Assembly (NCBI GenBank): GCA_047947135.1
Contig: CP170457.1
Span: 3,224,001-3,288,000 of the forward strand
Direction: 5' to 3'
Length of the DNA: 64,000 bases
Source of the DNA: Planctobacterium sp047947135
Lineage (GTDB): Bacteria; Pseudomonadota; Gammaproteobacteria; Enterobacterales; Alteromonadaceae
The position numbers and the translations under genes were made by a program. Under the pieces are notes generated by a model. It saw only the letters and a list, made by a program, of their open reading frames with translations, ran no database searches and had not been told where the DNA came from. Every line of letters starts with the position of its first letter. The first letter of the stretch is position 1. Below are positions 24,317-33,630 of this stretch, one piece after another.

Positions 24317-25696
24317 ATGACTAAATCTTTTCAACTCAACCTGCTTGCAGCTGCTATTGGCACACTGCTGCTCTCCGGCTGTGGTGACGCAGAAACCAAC
24401 ATTATCGAAAAAGATCCCATCGAAATCCCTGATGAAGGTCATGACGACGGTGACGAACATGGTGATGATGGCTTTACCATAGAATCCTTAGGCCGTTTGG
24501 CCGTGCTGTCTTCTGAAAGTGCCCAATTAACCGTATTCGACCTGGACGATAGTGATGCCTTAGATACTTTTTCTCTGGTGCATGAATCCAATGCCCTAAA
24601 AGCCTCTGGCGATTATCGCTTTGCTGTTATCGCTAGTCGTGGTCAGGATTATGTAGGATTTATTGATGGCGGCTTATGGCGTGAGGACCATGGTGAGCAT
24701 CTACATGATTACCAGCAAGCTCCAGATATAAGCAATTTTGAAATGACAGGTAGCCGCCCTACTCACATTGTAAGGCACGAAGGGCAGATGGCAGTATTTT
24801 TTGACGGTGACGCCGATGCCAATATCCCGGCATCTGTGCAAGTGGCAACAGACACAGATATTGCAAACGAAGCTTCTGCGCTGCCAACCGTAGAATACAG
24901 TATCAACATGCACGGTGTGGCGGAGCCAAGAGGAGAGCACCTGCTGGCAACCGTTCGTCGCGATGATGCAGCAAGTACTTCTGGCAACAAGATACTGCCA
25001 GATCAGGTAGGGGTGTACCACTTACACGATGACGAGTATGAACTGGAGCAAGTGCTAGAGTTGACATGTCCAGACTTACACGGTGCCGCTCAGAATCATG
25101 AATTTGTTGTTTTCGGGTGCAGTGACGGTGTGTTAGTTGCCCACCAACATGACGACGAATACGAAGCAGAAAAGATCGCCAATATAGACGAACTGGACGG
25201 CCTGCGTATAGGTAACTTGTATGGTCATGAAGAAAGCGATTCTTTCATTGGTGTAGCATCGCAGCATGGCGGTGAAAATTCCATTCTGGTCAGTGTCAAT
25301 CCGGAAGATAATGAAATGGAAATACTGGAATGGCAGCCCGAAGCCCGTCCCGTGGCCTATGCCTTCGCTTACGAAGGGGAACATTTTCTGGTATTGGACG
25401 CTGAGGGTTATCTGAATATTCTCAGTGCCCATGAGCACGACGGTCATATGCATTGGGAACTGGAAACCCGATTAGATATCTCCGAAGAAGAGGTATCCAC
25501 TATGCCTGAAGGTATATCGTTCAGCATGACGGTAGCGCAAAATGGCCACTACGCCTATGTAGCCGATCCAATTGCTCAACACGTATTACAAATCCACCTG
25601 GAAGATCAGGAAATTGAAGGTGATATCGAGCTGGACTTCATGCCTGCGGCCATTACCTGGTTGGGTATAGCTGAAGAAGAACACGATCACGACTAA
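24317..25696 (+). CDS. AztD-like zinc-binding lipoprotein
   Basis: About 459 residues from the ATG at 24317 (AAAGGAACC upstream). N-terminal lipobox LLLSGC places it in the envelope as a lipoprotein. A His-Asp-rich linker follows (GHDDGDEHGDDG). The rest reads as a beta-propeller: repeated strand patterns such as GRLAVLSSESAQLTVFDLDD, YRFAVIASRGQDYVGFIDGG and HYAYVADPIAQHVLQIHL, with His-rich blades (HEGQMAVFF, HLHDDEYELEQ). AztD is the periplasmic zinc chaperone of the AztABCD importer and has this architecture. It probably receives zinc from the receptor encoded just upstream. A terminator follows 20 bases after the stop. Confidence 0.8.
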   Translation: MTKSFQLNLLAAAIGTLLLSGCGDAETNIIEKDPIEIPDEGHDDGDEHGDDGFTIESLGRLAVLSSESAQLTVFDLDDSDALDTFSLVHESNALKASGDYRFAVIASRGQDYVGFIDGGLWREDHGEHLHDYQQAPDISNFEMTGSRPTHIVRHEGQMAVFFDGDADANIPASVQVATDTDIANEASALPTVEYSINMHGVAEPRGEHLLATVRRDDAASTSGNKILPDQVGVYHLHDDEYELEQVLELTCPDLHGAAQNHEFVVFGCSDGVLVAHQHDDEYEAEKIANIDELDGLRIGNLYGHEESDSFIGVASQHGGENSILVSVNPEDNEMEILEWQPEARPVAYAFAYEGEHFLVLDAEGYLNILSAHEHDGHMHWELETRLDISEEEVSTMPEGISFSMTVAQNGHYAYVADPIAQHVLQIHLEDQEIEGDIELDFMPAAITWLGIAEEEHDHD

Positions 25697-25716
25697 ATAC
25701 GTCTGCGTCACCCTGG

Positions 25717-25755
25717 ACCTGTTACTTACCGAAATGGTGGTAACAGGTCTTTTTT
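25717..25755 (+). terminator. Rho-independent terminator after the receptor/AztD operon
   Basis: A perfect nine-base stem (ACCTGTTAC with GTAACAGGT) with a 14-base loop, then CTTTTTT. It lies 20 bases after the AztD-like stop codon on the same strand. The remaining 25756-26006 shows no gene or other signal that I can recognise. Confidence 0.85.
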
Positions 25756-26006
25756 AAAAATTATGACCATCATTATCTTCCTGATGTTCTTTTACCCTTC
25801 GCTCGAGTATCTAAAGACTTATCTCCAGCATATTTTTGCTGCACTGATGCGTGTGTGACCTTACCAAAGCAGTGGGTTGCTATTGAAAGTGCCTCGCATG
25901 TAGTCGCAAGTACTTGACGAAACCTTCACTAGGGTGTGCCCTAGCCTATGGGAGCTTCATAATTCAAGTTAAAAATAATGGATAAACTGCAACCAGGTTA
26001 AAATAA

Positions 26007-26041
26007 AAAACCAGGGGTAAACTGAAAGTCCCCCTGGTTTT
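26007..26041 (-). terminator. Rho-independent terminator after the 1003-residue secreted protein gene
   Basis: Stem AAAACCAGGGG/CCCCTGGTTTT with a 13-base loop. On the minus strand it is followed by a T-rich run (TTTTTTATTTT), 15 bases after the stop of the 26056-29067 gene. The stem is symmetric enough to work on the plus strand as well. Confidence 0.8.
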
Positions 26042-26055
26042 ATGTTACGCACTAC

Positions 26056-29000
26056 TTAGTAGCGACTTTTTCCGGAGAGTCCTGACACATCACCCAATGC
26101 CCAGCCTAACTTTCCAGCATGTTTATACTGCCACGCATATTTTCGGCCTGGGTTAACCCGGTACTTTGCCCGCCCCTGAGTTCCTCTTGTCCAGTATTCG
26201 ATATTTTCAGAATGGGTTAGCAATAACTCCTTCGCAATTCTGGTTAACTCATTTTTCTGTTGACCGTCCACACTAAAGTAAGCGCCTAGCGCTACTGCCG
26301 TGGCAACATCAATAGCATGCTCAAATCCGTTATAAGGATTATTGCCATCTAAATCCTCTTTAGGACCGTAACTACGTGCAATATAAAATGGATAATAGCG
26401 ACCTTGACTCATCGGTCCATTTTCACCTTCTTGCAACGTCACTATTGCTCTATCAATTTCGCACTGAGCCACATCAACTAATGACTGCGGAATGCTCATA
26501 TTGCCGGTTTCTTGCAACGTATTTACCATCACATTGGTCAACAAGTTCAACATCCAAGGTGAGAATGAAGGTATGTCACCACCTTCTGGACTGTAGTTAA
26601 AGCAGCCATTTGGGCCGTAGCCATCTATTCCAGACTGTTGTCCGGTGACCATTGCTGTAATGGCCGAGTCCGTTTTACCTAATTGATGACTGTTTCCTGT
26701 CAGTGCATAATCCACATTGTGGGCATCCAGTGCATAAGCACGATGTCTTGCCGTCTGTGAGTTGCCTTCCAGATTAACATGAAACTCCGACCCGTAAGCG
26801 ATGTACCCAATTTTATCCAAATGAGTCTCATCACCCGTCAATAAATAGTAGGTATAAAATGGACGTGCATTTGAATATTTTGCATCAGGATAAGGTGTCG
26901 ATGGATTTGGATTTTTCATCTTAAACATACCAACACAGTATGGGTATGTAGTGCCTTTACAGTCCTTCGGCTCATAAATGTTGTGGCTATAGTGGTCAGT
27001 GGCTCTATGGGCCTCCCTCAAAAAATCTGTGTTGCCAGTGCGAATATAGCCAGCATAGAAAGTTTGTGGACGGCCATACAGCCAGGTACTGGTGCCACTG
27101 TAGAAATCAATGTTGTCGCCTTCATGAGTCATTGGCCACTCTTGTTTATGTTGATTAACCACAGAATAAAAGAAGTCGTCTGTGGCTTGATCAATGTCCT
27201 CCATATAGTCCCTTTCACCCGTTGCTGTTGTCATTGGCAATACGCCAGAACAAACTAGATGATGGTTATCAATGGCGACCAAAACAGCAGGTTCATATAT
27301 GGACAAACCGGTTGTGTTTTTTTCAGGATCGTAAGTTCCCTCCTCCACTTTTCGATATGTGGTACGGATATCCTGTTTCTGTCCCAGACTTTGAGTTCGT
27401 GCACCGTTGTTCAATTGTACTGTGAACTGGCGTTTTTCGTTAGACGTAAACGCAACCTCCAATTGCACTAACACTGAACGGATACCAGGATTACCTTCAG
27501 ATTTTAATCCTTCACAAAGCAATTCTTCTGACGGCATGTTTTGCCATTTACCTAAACTTGAAACATAGGCTGGCACTTCTTCTCCTATATCATTAAACAC
27601 TTTCACCTGTTCGCTGTTAATCAATGTACCCGGAGCAAGTGGAAGACCAAAGGAGACTAACGTAGATCCGTTATCGATGACATCGGTCGATGGAAGCAAA
27701 TCAACAGCGACCGTTTTAGCTACGTTATTTGCAGCTGAACCGTATGCACTAAGGTCATTGCTCTTGTCAATTTCCTCTGAAATTTTACGATATTTCGAAG
27801 GTGTCTTGCTAAAACCAACCTTTGACAAATCGTGTTCGTCATCGCCAGGATCATCATCACCTGGATCATCATTTCCTGGATCACCATTGCCGGGATCGCC
27901 ATTGCCAGGATCTTCGTTTTGCGCTTGTGACACTAAATAAAGGTGCGCATCATCGATCGATATATTGATTTCCTCGTTTCCAGGATGTCTCAATTCAAAA
28001 CGAATTCGACGTGCTTGTGCATCTGGTAAGTTAAGTGTCTCAAATACTTCATACTCAGCTCCTACCGTTGCGGTGAGTTTTTGACATTGTTCGAATCTGG
28101 TGGAGTCACCTTGCAAATAGGCAACTGCACATACATCAAAACGACTATTCTCTTTAGTAGAATCATCCACCCTGACCGTTGTACTTACAGAAATTGAATG
28201 CGCTACAGGGCCTTCTTCCCAGCCATAATCAACTTTCTTCATGATTCTGCGATAATCGGTCAATCTCACGGAAAGACTTTGCTGCTCAAAAATAGCATTA
28301 TTCGTCAGACTCAGATCTTCAGTCGTTTTAGAGTAGAAGCCCGCAGCAGAGGATTCAAACCCGCTATCGTCTATAAGATCACTAAGTACAGCTCCTTCAG
28401 GAACCTCCGGAAGCGGCTGATTTGAAGGGGCATCACCCGGTTGCCCAGGCACACCACTATCAGGATCATCCGGTTCAGACTGGTTTTCGGTCGCTAAAAA
28501 AAGATGTGCATCATCTACAGCAACCACTATTTCGTTGTTTCCCGGATGACGCAACTCAAATCGAAGTCTGCGAACCTGCTTGCCATTAAGTGCTAAGGTT
28601 TTCATCACGTTGTAAACGTTTCCTACCTCCGCGACGGCCTCTTCACACTCGCTATACCGTTTCGAATCATTTTGCACGTAGGCCACGGCACAAATGTTAA
28701 ATTTACTTGTCTGAGAAGTAGTTTCATCGACTCTTACTTTGGCGCTGATAGACAAAGAATGCGCATTCGGCCCCTTCCCCCAGGAATAATCCTTTTTGTG
28801 TGTCACTCGACGGTATCCCGCCAGACGTACTTGCAGACTTTGATTGCCTATAATTGCATTTTCCGTCGTAGTCACATCGTCTGCGACATTTGAGCTAAAG
28901 CCACCAAAAGATGTTTCGAACCCGCTATCATCAATCAAGTCCAAGACAGTGGTGCCTTGTGGAGTGTCTGGTATTTTTTCATCTGCTATGCAACTTCCGG

Positions 29001-29067
29001 AAACCAAAAGCGCCAACATTGTTATCAATGCGCCCCTTGCCCGATACGTGGTAAATTTCAATCGCAT
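26056..29067 (-). CDS. Large secreted protein with duplicated beta domain and RIFT-barrel-like region; probable carbohydrate-active protein
   Basis: 1003 residues with a signal peptide (LITMLALLVSGSCIA). Two ~150-residue repeats (about 40-190 and 225-375) share DLIDDSGFE, AHSLSIS/AHSISVS, AVAYxQxDSxR and RLRFELRHPGN, and look like jelly-roll carbohydrate-binding domains. A low-complexity linker of DPGNGDPGNDDPGDDD type follows. The next part (about 430-560) begins SFGLPLAPGTLINSEQVKV, resembling the RIFT-barrel domain of exo-rhamnogalacturonan-lyase-like proteins. The C-terminal ~420 residues are helical with many Tyr, Trp and His (WLYGRPQTFYAGYIRTGN, YALDAHNVDYALTG), like an alpha/alpha barrel. 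The enzyme class is not proven. The gene stands alone with its own terminator. Confidence 0.7.
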   Translation of the reverse strand: MRLKFTTYRARGALITMLALLVSGSCIADEKIPDTPQGTTVLDLIDDSGFETSFGGFSSNVADDVTTTENAIIGNQSLQVRLAGYRRVTHKKDYSWGKGPNAHSLSISAKVRVDETTSQTSKFNICAVAYVQNDSKRYSECEEAVAEVGNVYNVMKTLALNGKQVRRLRFELRHPGNNEIVVAVDDAHLFLATENQSEPDDPDSGVPGQPGDAPSNQPLPEVPEGAVLSDLIDDSGFESSAAGFYSKTTEDLSLTNNAIFEQQSLSVRLTDYRRIMKKVDYGWEEGPVAHSISVSTTVRVDDSTKENSRFDVCAVAYLQGDSTRFEQCQKLTATVGAEYEVFETLNLPDAQARRIRFELRHPGNEEINISIDDAHLYLVSQAQNEDPGNGDPGNGDPGNDDPGDDDPGDDEHDLSKVGFSKTPSKYRKISEEIDKSNDLSAYGSAANNVAKTVAVDLLPSTDVIDNGSTLVSFGLPLAPGTLINSEQVKVFNDIGEEVPAYVSSLGKWQNMPSEELLCEGLKSEGNPGIRSVLVQLEVAFTSNEKRQFTVQLNNGARTQSLGQKQDIRTTYRKVEEGTYDPEKNTTGLSIYEPAVLVAIDNHHLVCSGVLPMTTATGERDYMEDIDQATDDFFYSVVNQHKQEWPMTHEGDNIDFYSGTSTWLYGRPQTFYAGYIRTGNTDFLREAHRATDHYSHNIYEPKDCKGTTYPYCVGMFKMKNPNPSTPYPDAKYSNARPFYTYYLLTGDETHLDKIGYIAYGSEFHVNLEGNSQTARHRAYALDAHNVDYALTGNSHQLGKTDSAITAMVTGQQSGIDGYGPNGCFNYSPEGGDIPSFSPWMLNLLTNVMVNTLQETGNMSIPQSLVDVAQCEIDRAIVTLQEGENGPMSQGRYYPFYIARSYGPKEDLDGNNPYNGFEHAIDVATAVALGAYFSVDGQQKNELTRIAKELLLTHSENIEYWTRGTQGRAKYRVNPGRKYAWQYKHAGKLGWALGDVSGLSGKSRY

Positions 29068-29097
29068 ACGCGTTGTCTCCCTAAATAGTTAATCAAT

Positions 29098-29150
29098 GTG
29101 GTTCGTTCTTACCCCAAATACAGAAGGATTTGGGGCATAACACGAACTAC
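29098..29150. repeat. Long imperfect inverted repeat between divergent genes
   Basis: Arms of 22-23 bases (GTGGTTCGTTCTTACCCC and the inverse of GGGGCATAACACGAACTAC, including CCCCAAAT/ATTTGGGG) surround a seven-base loop. It lies 31 bases upstream of the secreted-protein start and about 190 bases upstream of the kinase gene, so it could be a regulator site or an RNA hairpin; there is no T run. The rest of 29151-29332 shows nothing I can identify. Confidence 0.5.
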
Positions 29151-29344
29151 ATTGCACAAGACGTATTCACTGCATAAATTGCGACATTTTTTTGCATCGT
29201 TGAAGTTACTAGAGGTAAATTCTATTGCAGGGTTATTACCAATGCTGACCTGCATGGTGCTACAACAAGGAAACGGATACATTTACATAGAGAATTGCAG
29301 TATGCTTGTCAGGTGCCTGAAGCTTAGATCATGTGGGGATGCAT

Positions 29345-31846
29345 ATGGACATTACTGCTTTGCTAAAAACTTATGCAGGTAAAGCGCTAATCGACAATGC
29401 ATTGATTGGTGCCTTTGAGGCTAACTTTGAAGGGAAACAAATCTCTGGCTATACGCTGGACAAGAATATCTATAATGGCAGCATGGCCCAAATCTATCAT
29501 GCACACCGTTCTGATGGGGTATTTGAACGCCCTGCGGCAATCAAAATCATTCACTCTAAATTGCTGACACCTTCTTTTCAAATGCGCTTTATCCTGGAGC
29601 GTCAGATTTTATCCACCCTGTCACATCCCAATATTGCACATTTGTATGATGGCGGATTCACCGAAGAAGGTACGGCTTACTTCATCATGGAATACATTGA
29701 GGGAAAACACCTTGATGACTTCCTAAAAGCGTCGAAACCTTCCTTTTTGCAACGCATTGCGTTATTTCGTCAGTTACTGCAAGCTGTTATTTATGCCCAT
29801 GAGAATCGTATCATTCATCGTGATATAAAGCCCTCCAATATCCTGGTAGATGACAATGGCGTGCCTAAATTGCTGGATTTTGGCATCGCAGAGTTGGCCG
29901 AAGCCGACAACAACGCCATAGATGAAGAAGAAACCCCGCTGACTTACAGATTTGCCAGCCCGGAACAAATTATGGGTCAACAAGTATCCTATCGTTCGGA
30001 CATCTTTCAACTGGGTTTCATTCTGCATATTTTGCTTACCGAGCAACATCTTTTGCAACACAAGAACCTTGAGGAGATCATGGCATGGTCCCAAACGCAG
30101 CAACACATAGAGCCAGCCAGTCAACGAGTGAGGCAGCTCCCAATTTCGGAACGCTATGCAGGATACAAGCACGTTAATGCAGAACTGGATGCCATCATTG
30201 CCAAATGTTTACGTCATGACCGCCAAGAACGCTATGATTCGGTGCAAGCACTTCTGGACGACGTATTAGCCTTCTGTAATCGAGAACCTGTAACAGCGTA
30301 CTCACAGGCAAAACGATTTCACTACCGTCTACGTAAACTGGTCCAGCGGCAGCCTGCAATCAGCGCTTTAGTGATGGGTTTTAGCATGATTGCAATTGCA
30401 GGCAGTAGCTTTTACATCGATTCAATTAACAGCGAAAAGGTAAAGGCGATCGAGGCAGCCATCAGAGCGGAAAAAGAAGCGGACAAATCCGATCAAATCG
30501 TCGACTTTCTGGTCAATATTTTTAATGTCTCGCACACTGATGAAGGTCAAGGCAGAGGCGAAACCATCACAGCCAGAGAATTGTTGGACAACGGATACAA
30601 CAACCTTATTTCTGACGAATCAACACACCCACCAGAGGCCAGCGCCGAGATGCTTCTGGTAATAGGGAATGCGTATTTGTCACTTGGATTGTATTTTCAA
30701 GCTGAAAAAGCACTGCAAAAGTCTATTTCATTGCAGCGTCAGTTGTCTGAAAATGCACAGCAAAGCCTTTCCCACACGCTTAATCGTTTATCATGGACCC
30801 AAAGGCAATTAGGTCAAATTGAACAAGCCACTGACAGCTTAAACGCTTCGCTAGAGGTTGCTAGAAAACAAAGTCAGCCATACAACGTTGCCGAAAGTTT
30901 TAGTAATGCTGCATTAACAATATGGCGGCATGGCGATTTTGTTCAGGCTGCAGAATACTTTGATCAAGCTCTGAATCTTGTAGCTGGAGAATCCTCCGAA
31001 GATTTTCTCGCTCTCAGAGCCAGTCTGTTGAGAAATTATGCCACGATGCAGGTAGAAAGAGGATTTATTGAAGGAGTCGGCGATTTAATAGTGGAAATTG
31101 AAAATATTTTGCCAAAATTAAGTGATAATAGCCCAACCCCTACCTATCTCAAACTTCTAAAGTCGCGTCTTGCGTGGTCACAAGGAAACCTTTCATACGC
31201 GGAAGAATTAGTTGATGAAATAATTGTATCAGCGACCAAAAAATACGGACCGGACCACCCCAGGGTGACGGATTTTCAATTCAATCAAGCCACTTTCTGG
31301 CAATTGCAAGGCAGGTTTGACGGCGTCGAAGAAGCCTATCAGCGTCTACTACAACTCGATATCTCTGCAACAGGCGAACACCACGAGTTTGTTTATCTGG
31401 ACTACATGATGTTGGCTGAGCTTTACTTAAATATGGGGAAGATAAAACTTGTTGAGCCCCCTCTGTTAAAAGCCAAAGAAGGCTTTGCATCGTTATTTCC
31501 TTTCGAACATCGAAGAAACACGGCGGTTAACATAAGATATGCCCGTTATTTAAATGAGCAAGGACGTTTTCGTGAAGCCGAAATGCTGTTGCGACGTGTT
31601 ATACCTTTAATGGAGAAAGACTATGCTGAATCACATCTTAGATTAAATGAAGCGCGAATGGAGCAAGCGAGAAGTTTATTTCATCAAAATAAGCATCCTG
31701 AAATTCGCAGTAAATTATTACAAGCAGCCAAACGCGCTTTTGCTGGTAGAAACGATTTGCTGGAACAACGGCTACAAACCCTGTCAGCGTTGCTACCGCC
31801 CCCTACCCATACTAATGACAATTTACAAAAGAGTGGCGGTAGCTAA
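29345..31846 (+). CDS. Ser/Thr protein kinase with transmembrane segment and TPR repeats
   Basis: About 833 residues; ATG at 29345 is used (GGGG eight bases upstream), with ATG at 29339 and GTG at 29333 as alternatives. The kinase domain covers about 35-320: a partly degenerate glycine loop (IYNGSMAQIY), the Lys in AAIKII, HRDIKPSNIL and LLDFGIAEL, so it should be active. A membrane segment follows at about 345-365 (ALVMGFSMIAIAGSSFYI), and about 430-800 is TPR-like (AYLSLGLYFQAEKALQKSIS, YFDQALNLV). This is the PknB-related cytoplasmic-kinase plus sensor-helical architecture that in Vibrio (PknT) pairs with an ECF43 sigma factor; a sigma factor of that type is encoded at 33631. Confidence 0.9.
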   Translation: MDITALLKTYAGKALIDNALIGAFEANFEGKQISGYTLDKNIYNGSMAQIYHAHRSDGVFERPAAIKIIHSKLLTPSFQMRFILERQILSTLSHPNIAHLYDGGFTEEGTAYFIMEYIEGKHLDDFLKASKPSFLQRIALFRQLLQAVIYAHENRIIHRDIKPSNILVDDNGVPKLLDFGIAELAEADNNAIDEEETPLTYRFASPEQIMGQQVSYRSDIFQLGFILHILLTEQHLLQHKNLEEIMAWSQTQQHIEPASQRVRQLPISERYAGYKHVNAELDAIIAKCLRHDRQERYDSVQALLDDVLAFCNREPVTAYSQAKRFHYRLRKLVQRQPAISALVMGFSMIAIAGSSFYIDSINSEKVKAIEAAIRAEKEADKSDQIVDFLVNIFNVSHTDEGQGRGETITARELLDNGYNNLISDESTHPPEASAEMLLVIGNAYLSLGLYFQAEKALQKSISLQRQLSENAQQSLSHTLNRLSWTQRQLGQIEQATDSLNASLEVARKQSQPYNVAESFSNAALTIWRHGDFVQAAEYFDQALNLVAGESSEDFLALRASLLRNYATMQVERGFIEGVGDLIVEIENILPKLSDNSPTPTYLKLLKSRLAWSQGNLSYAEELVDEIIVSATKKYGPDHPRVTDFQFNQATFWQLQGRFDGVEEAYQRLLQLDISATGEHHEFVYLDYMMLAELYLNMGKIKLVEPPLLKAKEGFASLFPFEHRRNTAVNIRYARYLNEQGRFREAEMLLRRVIPLMEKDYAESHLRLNEARMEQARSLFHQNKHPEIRSKLLQAAKRAFAGRNDLLEQRLQTLSALLPPPTHTNDNLQKSGGS

Positions 31847-31956
31847 TAAGCTGGAAATATCACAACCTAAAGCCCATATGATCCCGAGAAATGGCCTGTA
31901 CCTATATCTGCCACCGCTGACCTAAAAAAATCTCTTTGCTAATCCTGATAGAATCC

Positions 31957-33180
31957 TTACCTGCCAGAAACCGTGCCAGCATATTCTAAACTCTGTTTTT
32001 TAAGTTTAATCCATTTTCCATATGTGAACATTCGCCACACCCATTCAAGTGGACCGTAGGAGAAATAAGACAACCAGATATTGGATATTATCGTTTGGCA
32101 AGTCACGATTAGAATGCCTAATATTAGCAACGACCAAGGCGCTCCTTTTGTACCAAGTCCCAAACCAATTTCATAAAACACGGCAATGCTAATGAGTGTT
32201 TGAGTTAGATAGTTTGTTAACGCCATTCTTCCCGGTGCGACAAACAGGTGAAGTATTCTATCGCTCTTTAGCCAGAGCAAGGTAAACCCACCTATATACG
32301 CAAATCCCATACAAAAGGCGGCAAATGGGTAGATAATAATGGCTAACAAACCTTTTGAGGTGTAAGGTCCAAATGCGTGCAAACCACCAAGTATTGCATA
32401 AACAATACTCGCGCAACAGCCAACCATCAACATCATGCCCGCATATCGTCTGAACGGCACCTGTAAGTGTGATAGTCGACCATTTATAATCTGTCGTCCG
32501 AACCACAAACCTATTAGCATAATGCCCAGTACTTTAGGAATTCTCCAGGTGTCCAGATAATATCCGAACTTTACAAAACCAACTGTCACATTTGACTGAA
32601 AGAACAGCAATAAACTGTCCGTTGTTTTATTTTCAATCAGCGTGTTAAAAAATACATTTACCCCGCCAGATAACTCATAAAATCCAAGATCCGGATCTAT
32701 ACCTAAGTACATAAATACAATGTAACCTGGCACCGGCAATAGCAACATTATACTAGCAAGGGTTAACAACGTCTTATCGGTTAAGTTGCGCACAAAATAC
32801 AGCAAGATACCCAGCAATGCATATAGCATGAGAATATCCCCCAACCACAAGAAAAACGTATGCAAGACACCGATCACCAATAGCAATCCCATTCGTCTGA
32901 AGTGTCGCTTTGTTAGTACCGGATTTTCATTATTTACCATTTGCGAAAACTGCAGCGCCAATCCGATCCCAAATAGAAAACAAAAGATGGTATAAAACCT
33001 GCCGTCAAAGACTAAAAGTTTAAGTACATCAAAAAAGCCAGCTCCCCAAATCAGGCTCTTTTCAGTCGGAGATAAAAAATCCCAACCGGCGAAGAAAGGA
33101 ATGTTGGCGAGGAAAATGCCAAATAAGGATGCCCCTCTAATACCATCCAACAGGTCATAGCGCATTTTCGATTTCATCAT
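31957..33180 (-). CDS. DUF418 family membrane protein
   Basis: About 407 residues from the ATG at 33180 (the frame extends upstream to 33246, but MMKSKMRYDLLDGIRGASL is the natural N-terminus). The family signature RYDLLDGIRGASLFGIFLAN opens the protein, followed by about ten membrane segments (YTIFCFLFGIGLALQFSQM, HTFFLWLGDILMLYALLGIL) and the DUF418 C-terminal part with GRMALTNYLTQTLIS and GPLEWVWRMFTYGK. Related acyltransferase-like proteins and the YeiB family share the layout; the substrate is unknown. It sits between the kinase and the ECF sigma gene on the opposite strand. Confidence 0.88.
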   Translation of the reverse strand: MMKSKMRYDLLDGIRGASLFGIFLANIPFFAGWDFLSPTEKSLIWGAGFFDVLKLLVFDGRFYTIFCFLFGIGLALQFSQMVNNENPVLTKRHFRRMGLLLVIGVLHTFFLWLGDILMLYALLGILLYFVRNLTDKTLLTLASIMLLLPVPGYIVFMYLGIDPDLGFYELSGGVNVFFNTLIENKTTDSLLLFFQSNVTVGFVKFGYYLDTWRIPKVLGIMLIGLWFGRQIINGRLSHLQVPFRRYAGMMLMVGCCASIVYAILGGLHAFGPYTSKGLLAIIIYPFAAFCMGFAYIGGFTLLWLKSDRILHLFVAPGRMALTNYLTQTLISIAVFYEIGLGLGTKGAPWSLLILGILIVTCQTIISNIWLSYFSYGPLEWVWRMFTYGKWIKLKKQSLEYAGTVSGR

Positions 33181-33390
33181 AGTTACTACTCTTATCGCGG
33201 AATCAATGAAATTCACAGTTGAAACTGTTGCGCAACTCCACAACATTCAAACTGTGTAAAAAACCATTTAGCAGTCACACTCCAGCCAATGGACAGGCGT
33301 TTTTTGGGCACTAAAACGCAAGTAATTTTGGCGTTATTTACGCTCTCCTAACATTTATAGTCAGAATGCAACTGCAAAAAATAGGGATAA

Positions 33391-33594
33391 CGAAATTACA
33401 CTGAGGATTGCGTCAATTTTCTAAAAATTTTTAAAGAATATGACGATAATGATGCTTTAGAGTGTTTAATAAAATACAACACGATGGGCAATGAGTATCA
33501 GTTAAATTGTGACTGGACGGGAAGTCAATTTGGTCTTGCTGAGACAATTCAGCGCCTGGAACAATTAATTGCAACGACAATTCTGCCATGCTAA
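33391..33594 (+). other. Open frame without start codon, possible gene remnant, in the 33181-33630 intergenic stretch
   Basis: Between the DUF418 start and the ECF sigma start lies a 68-codon open frame with coding-like composition (EDCVNFLKIFKEYDDNDALE, then GSQFGLAETIQRLEQLI) ending at TAA 33592. The only internal ATG is at 33484, leaving 36 residues. It could be a decayed helical protein or chance. Nothing else is recognised in this interval, which should also hold the promoters of both neighbours. Confidence 0.25.
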
Positions 33595-33630
33595 TTTCGG
33601 ATTGTAGTACTAAGTAGTGAGTTCCATATT

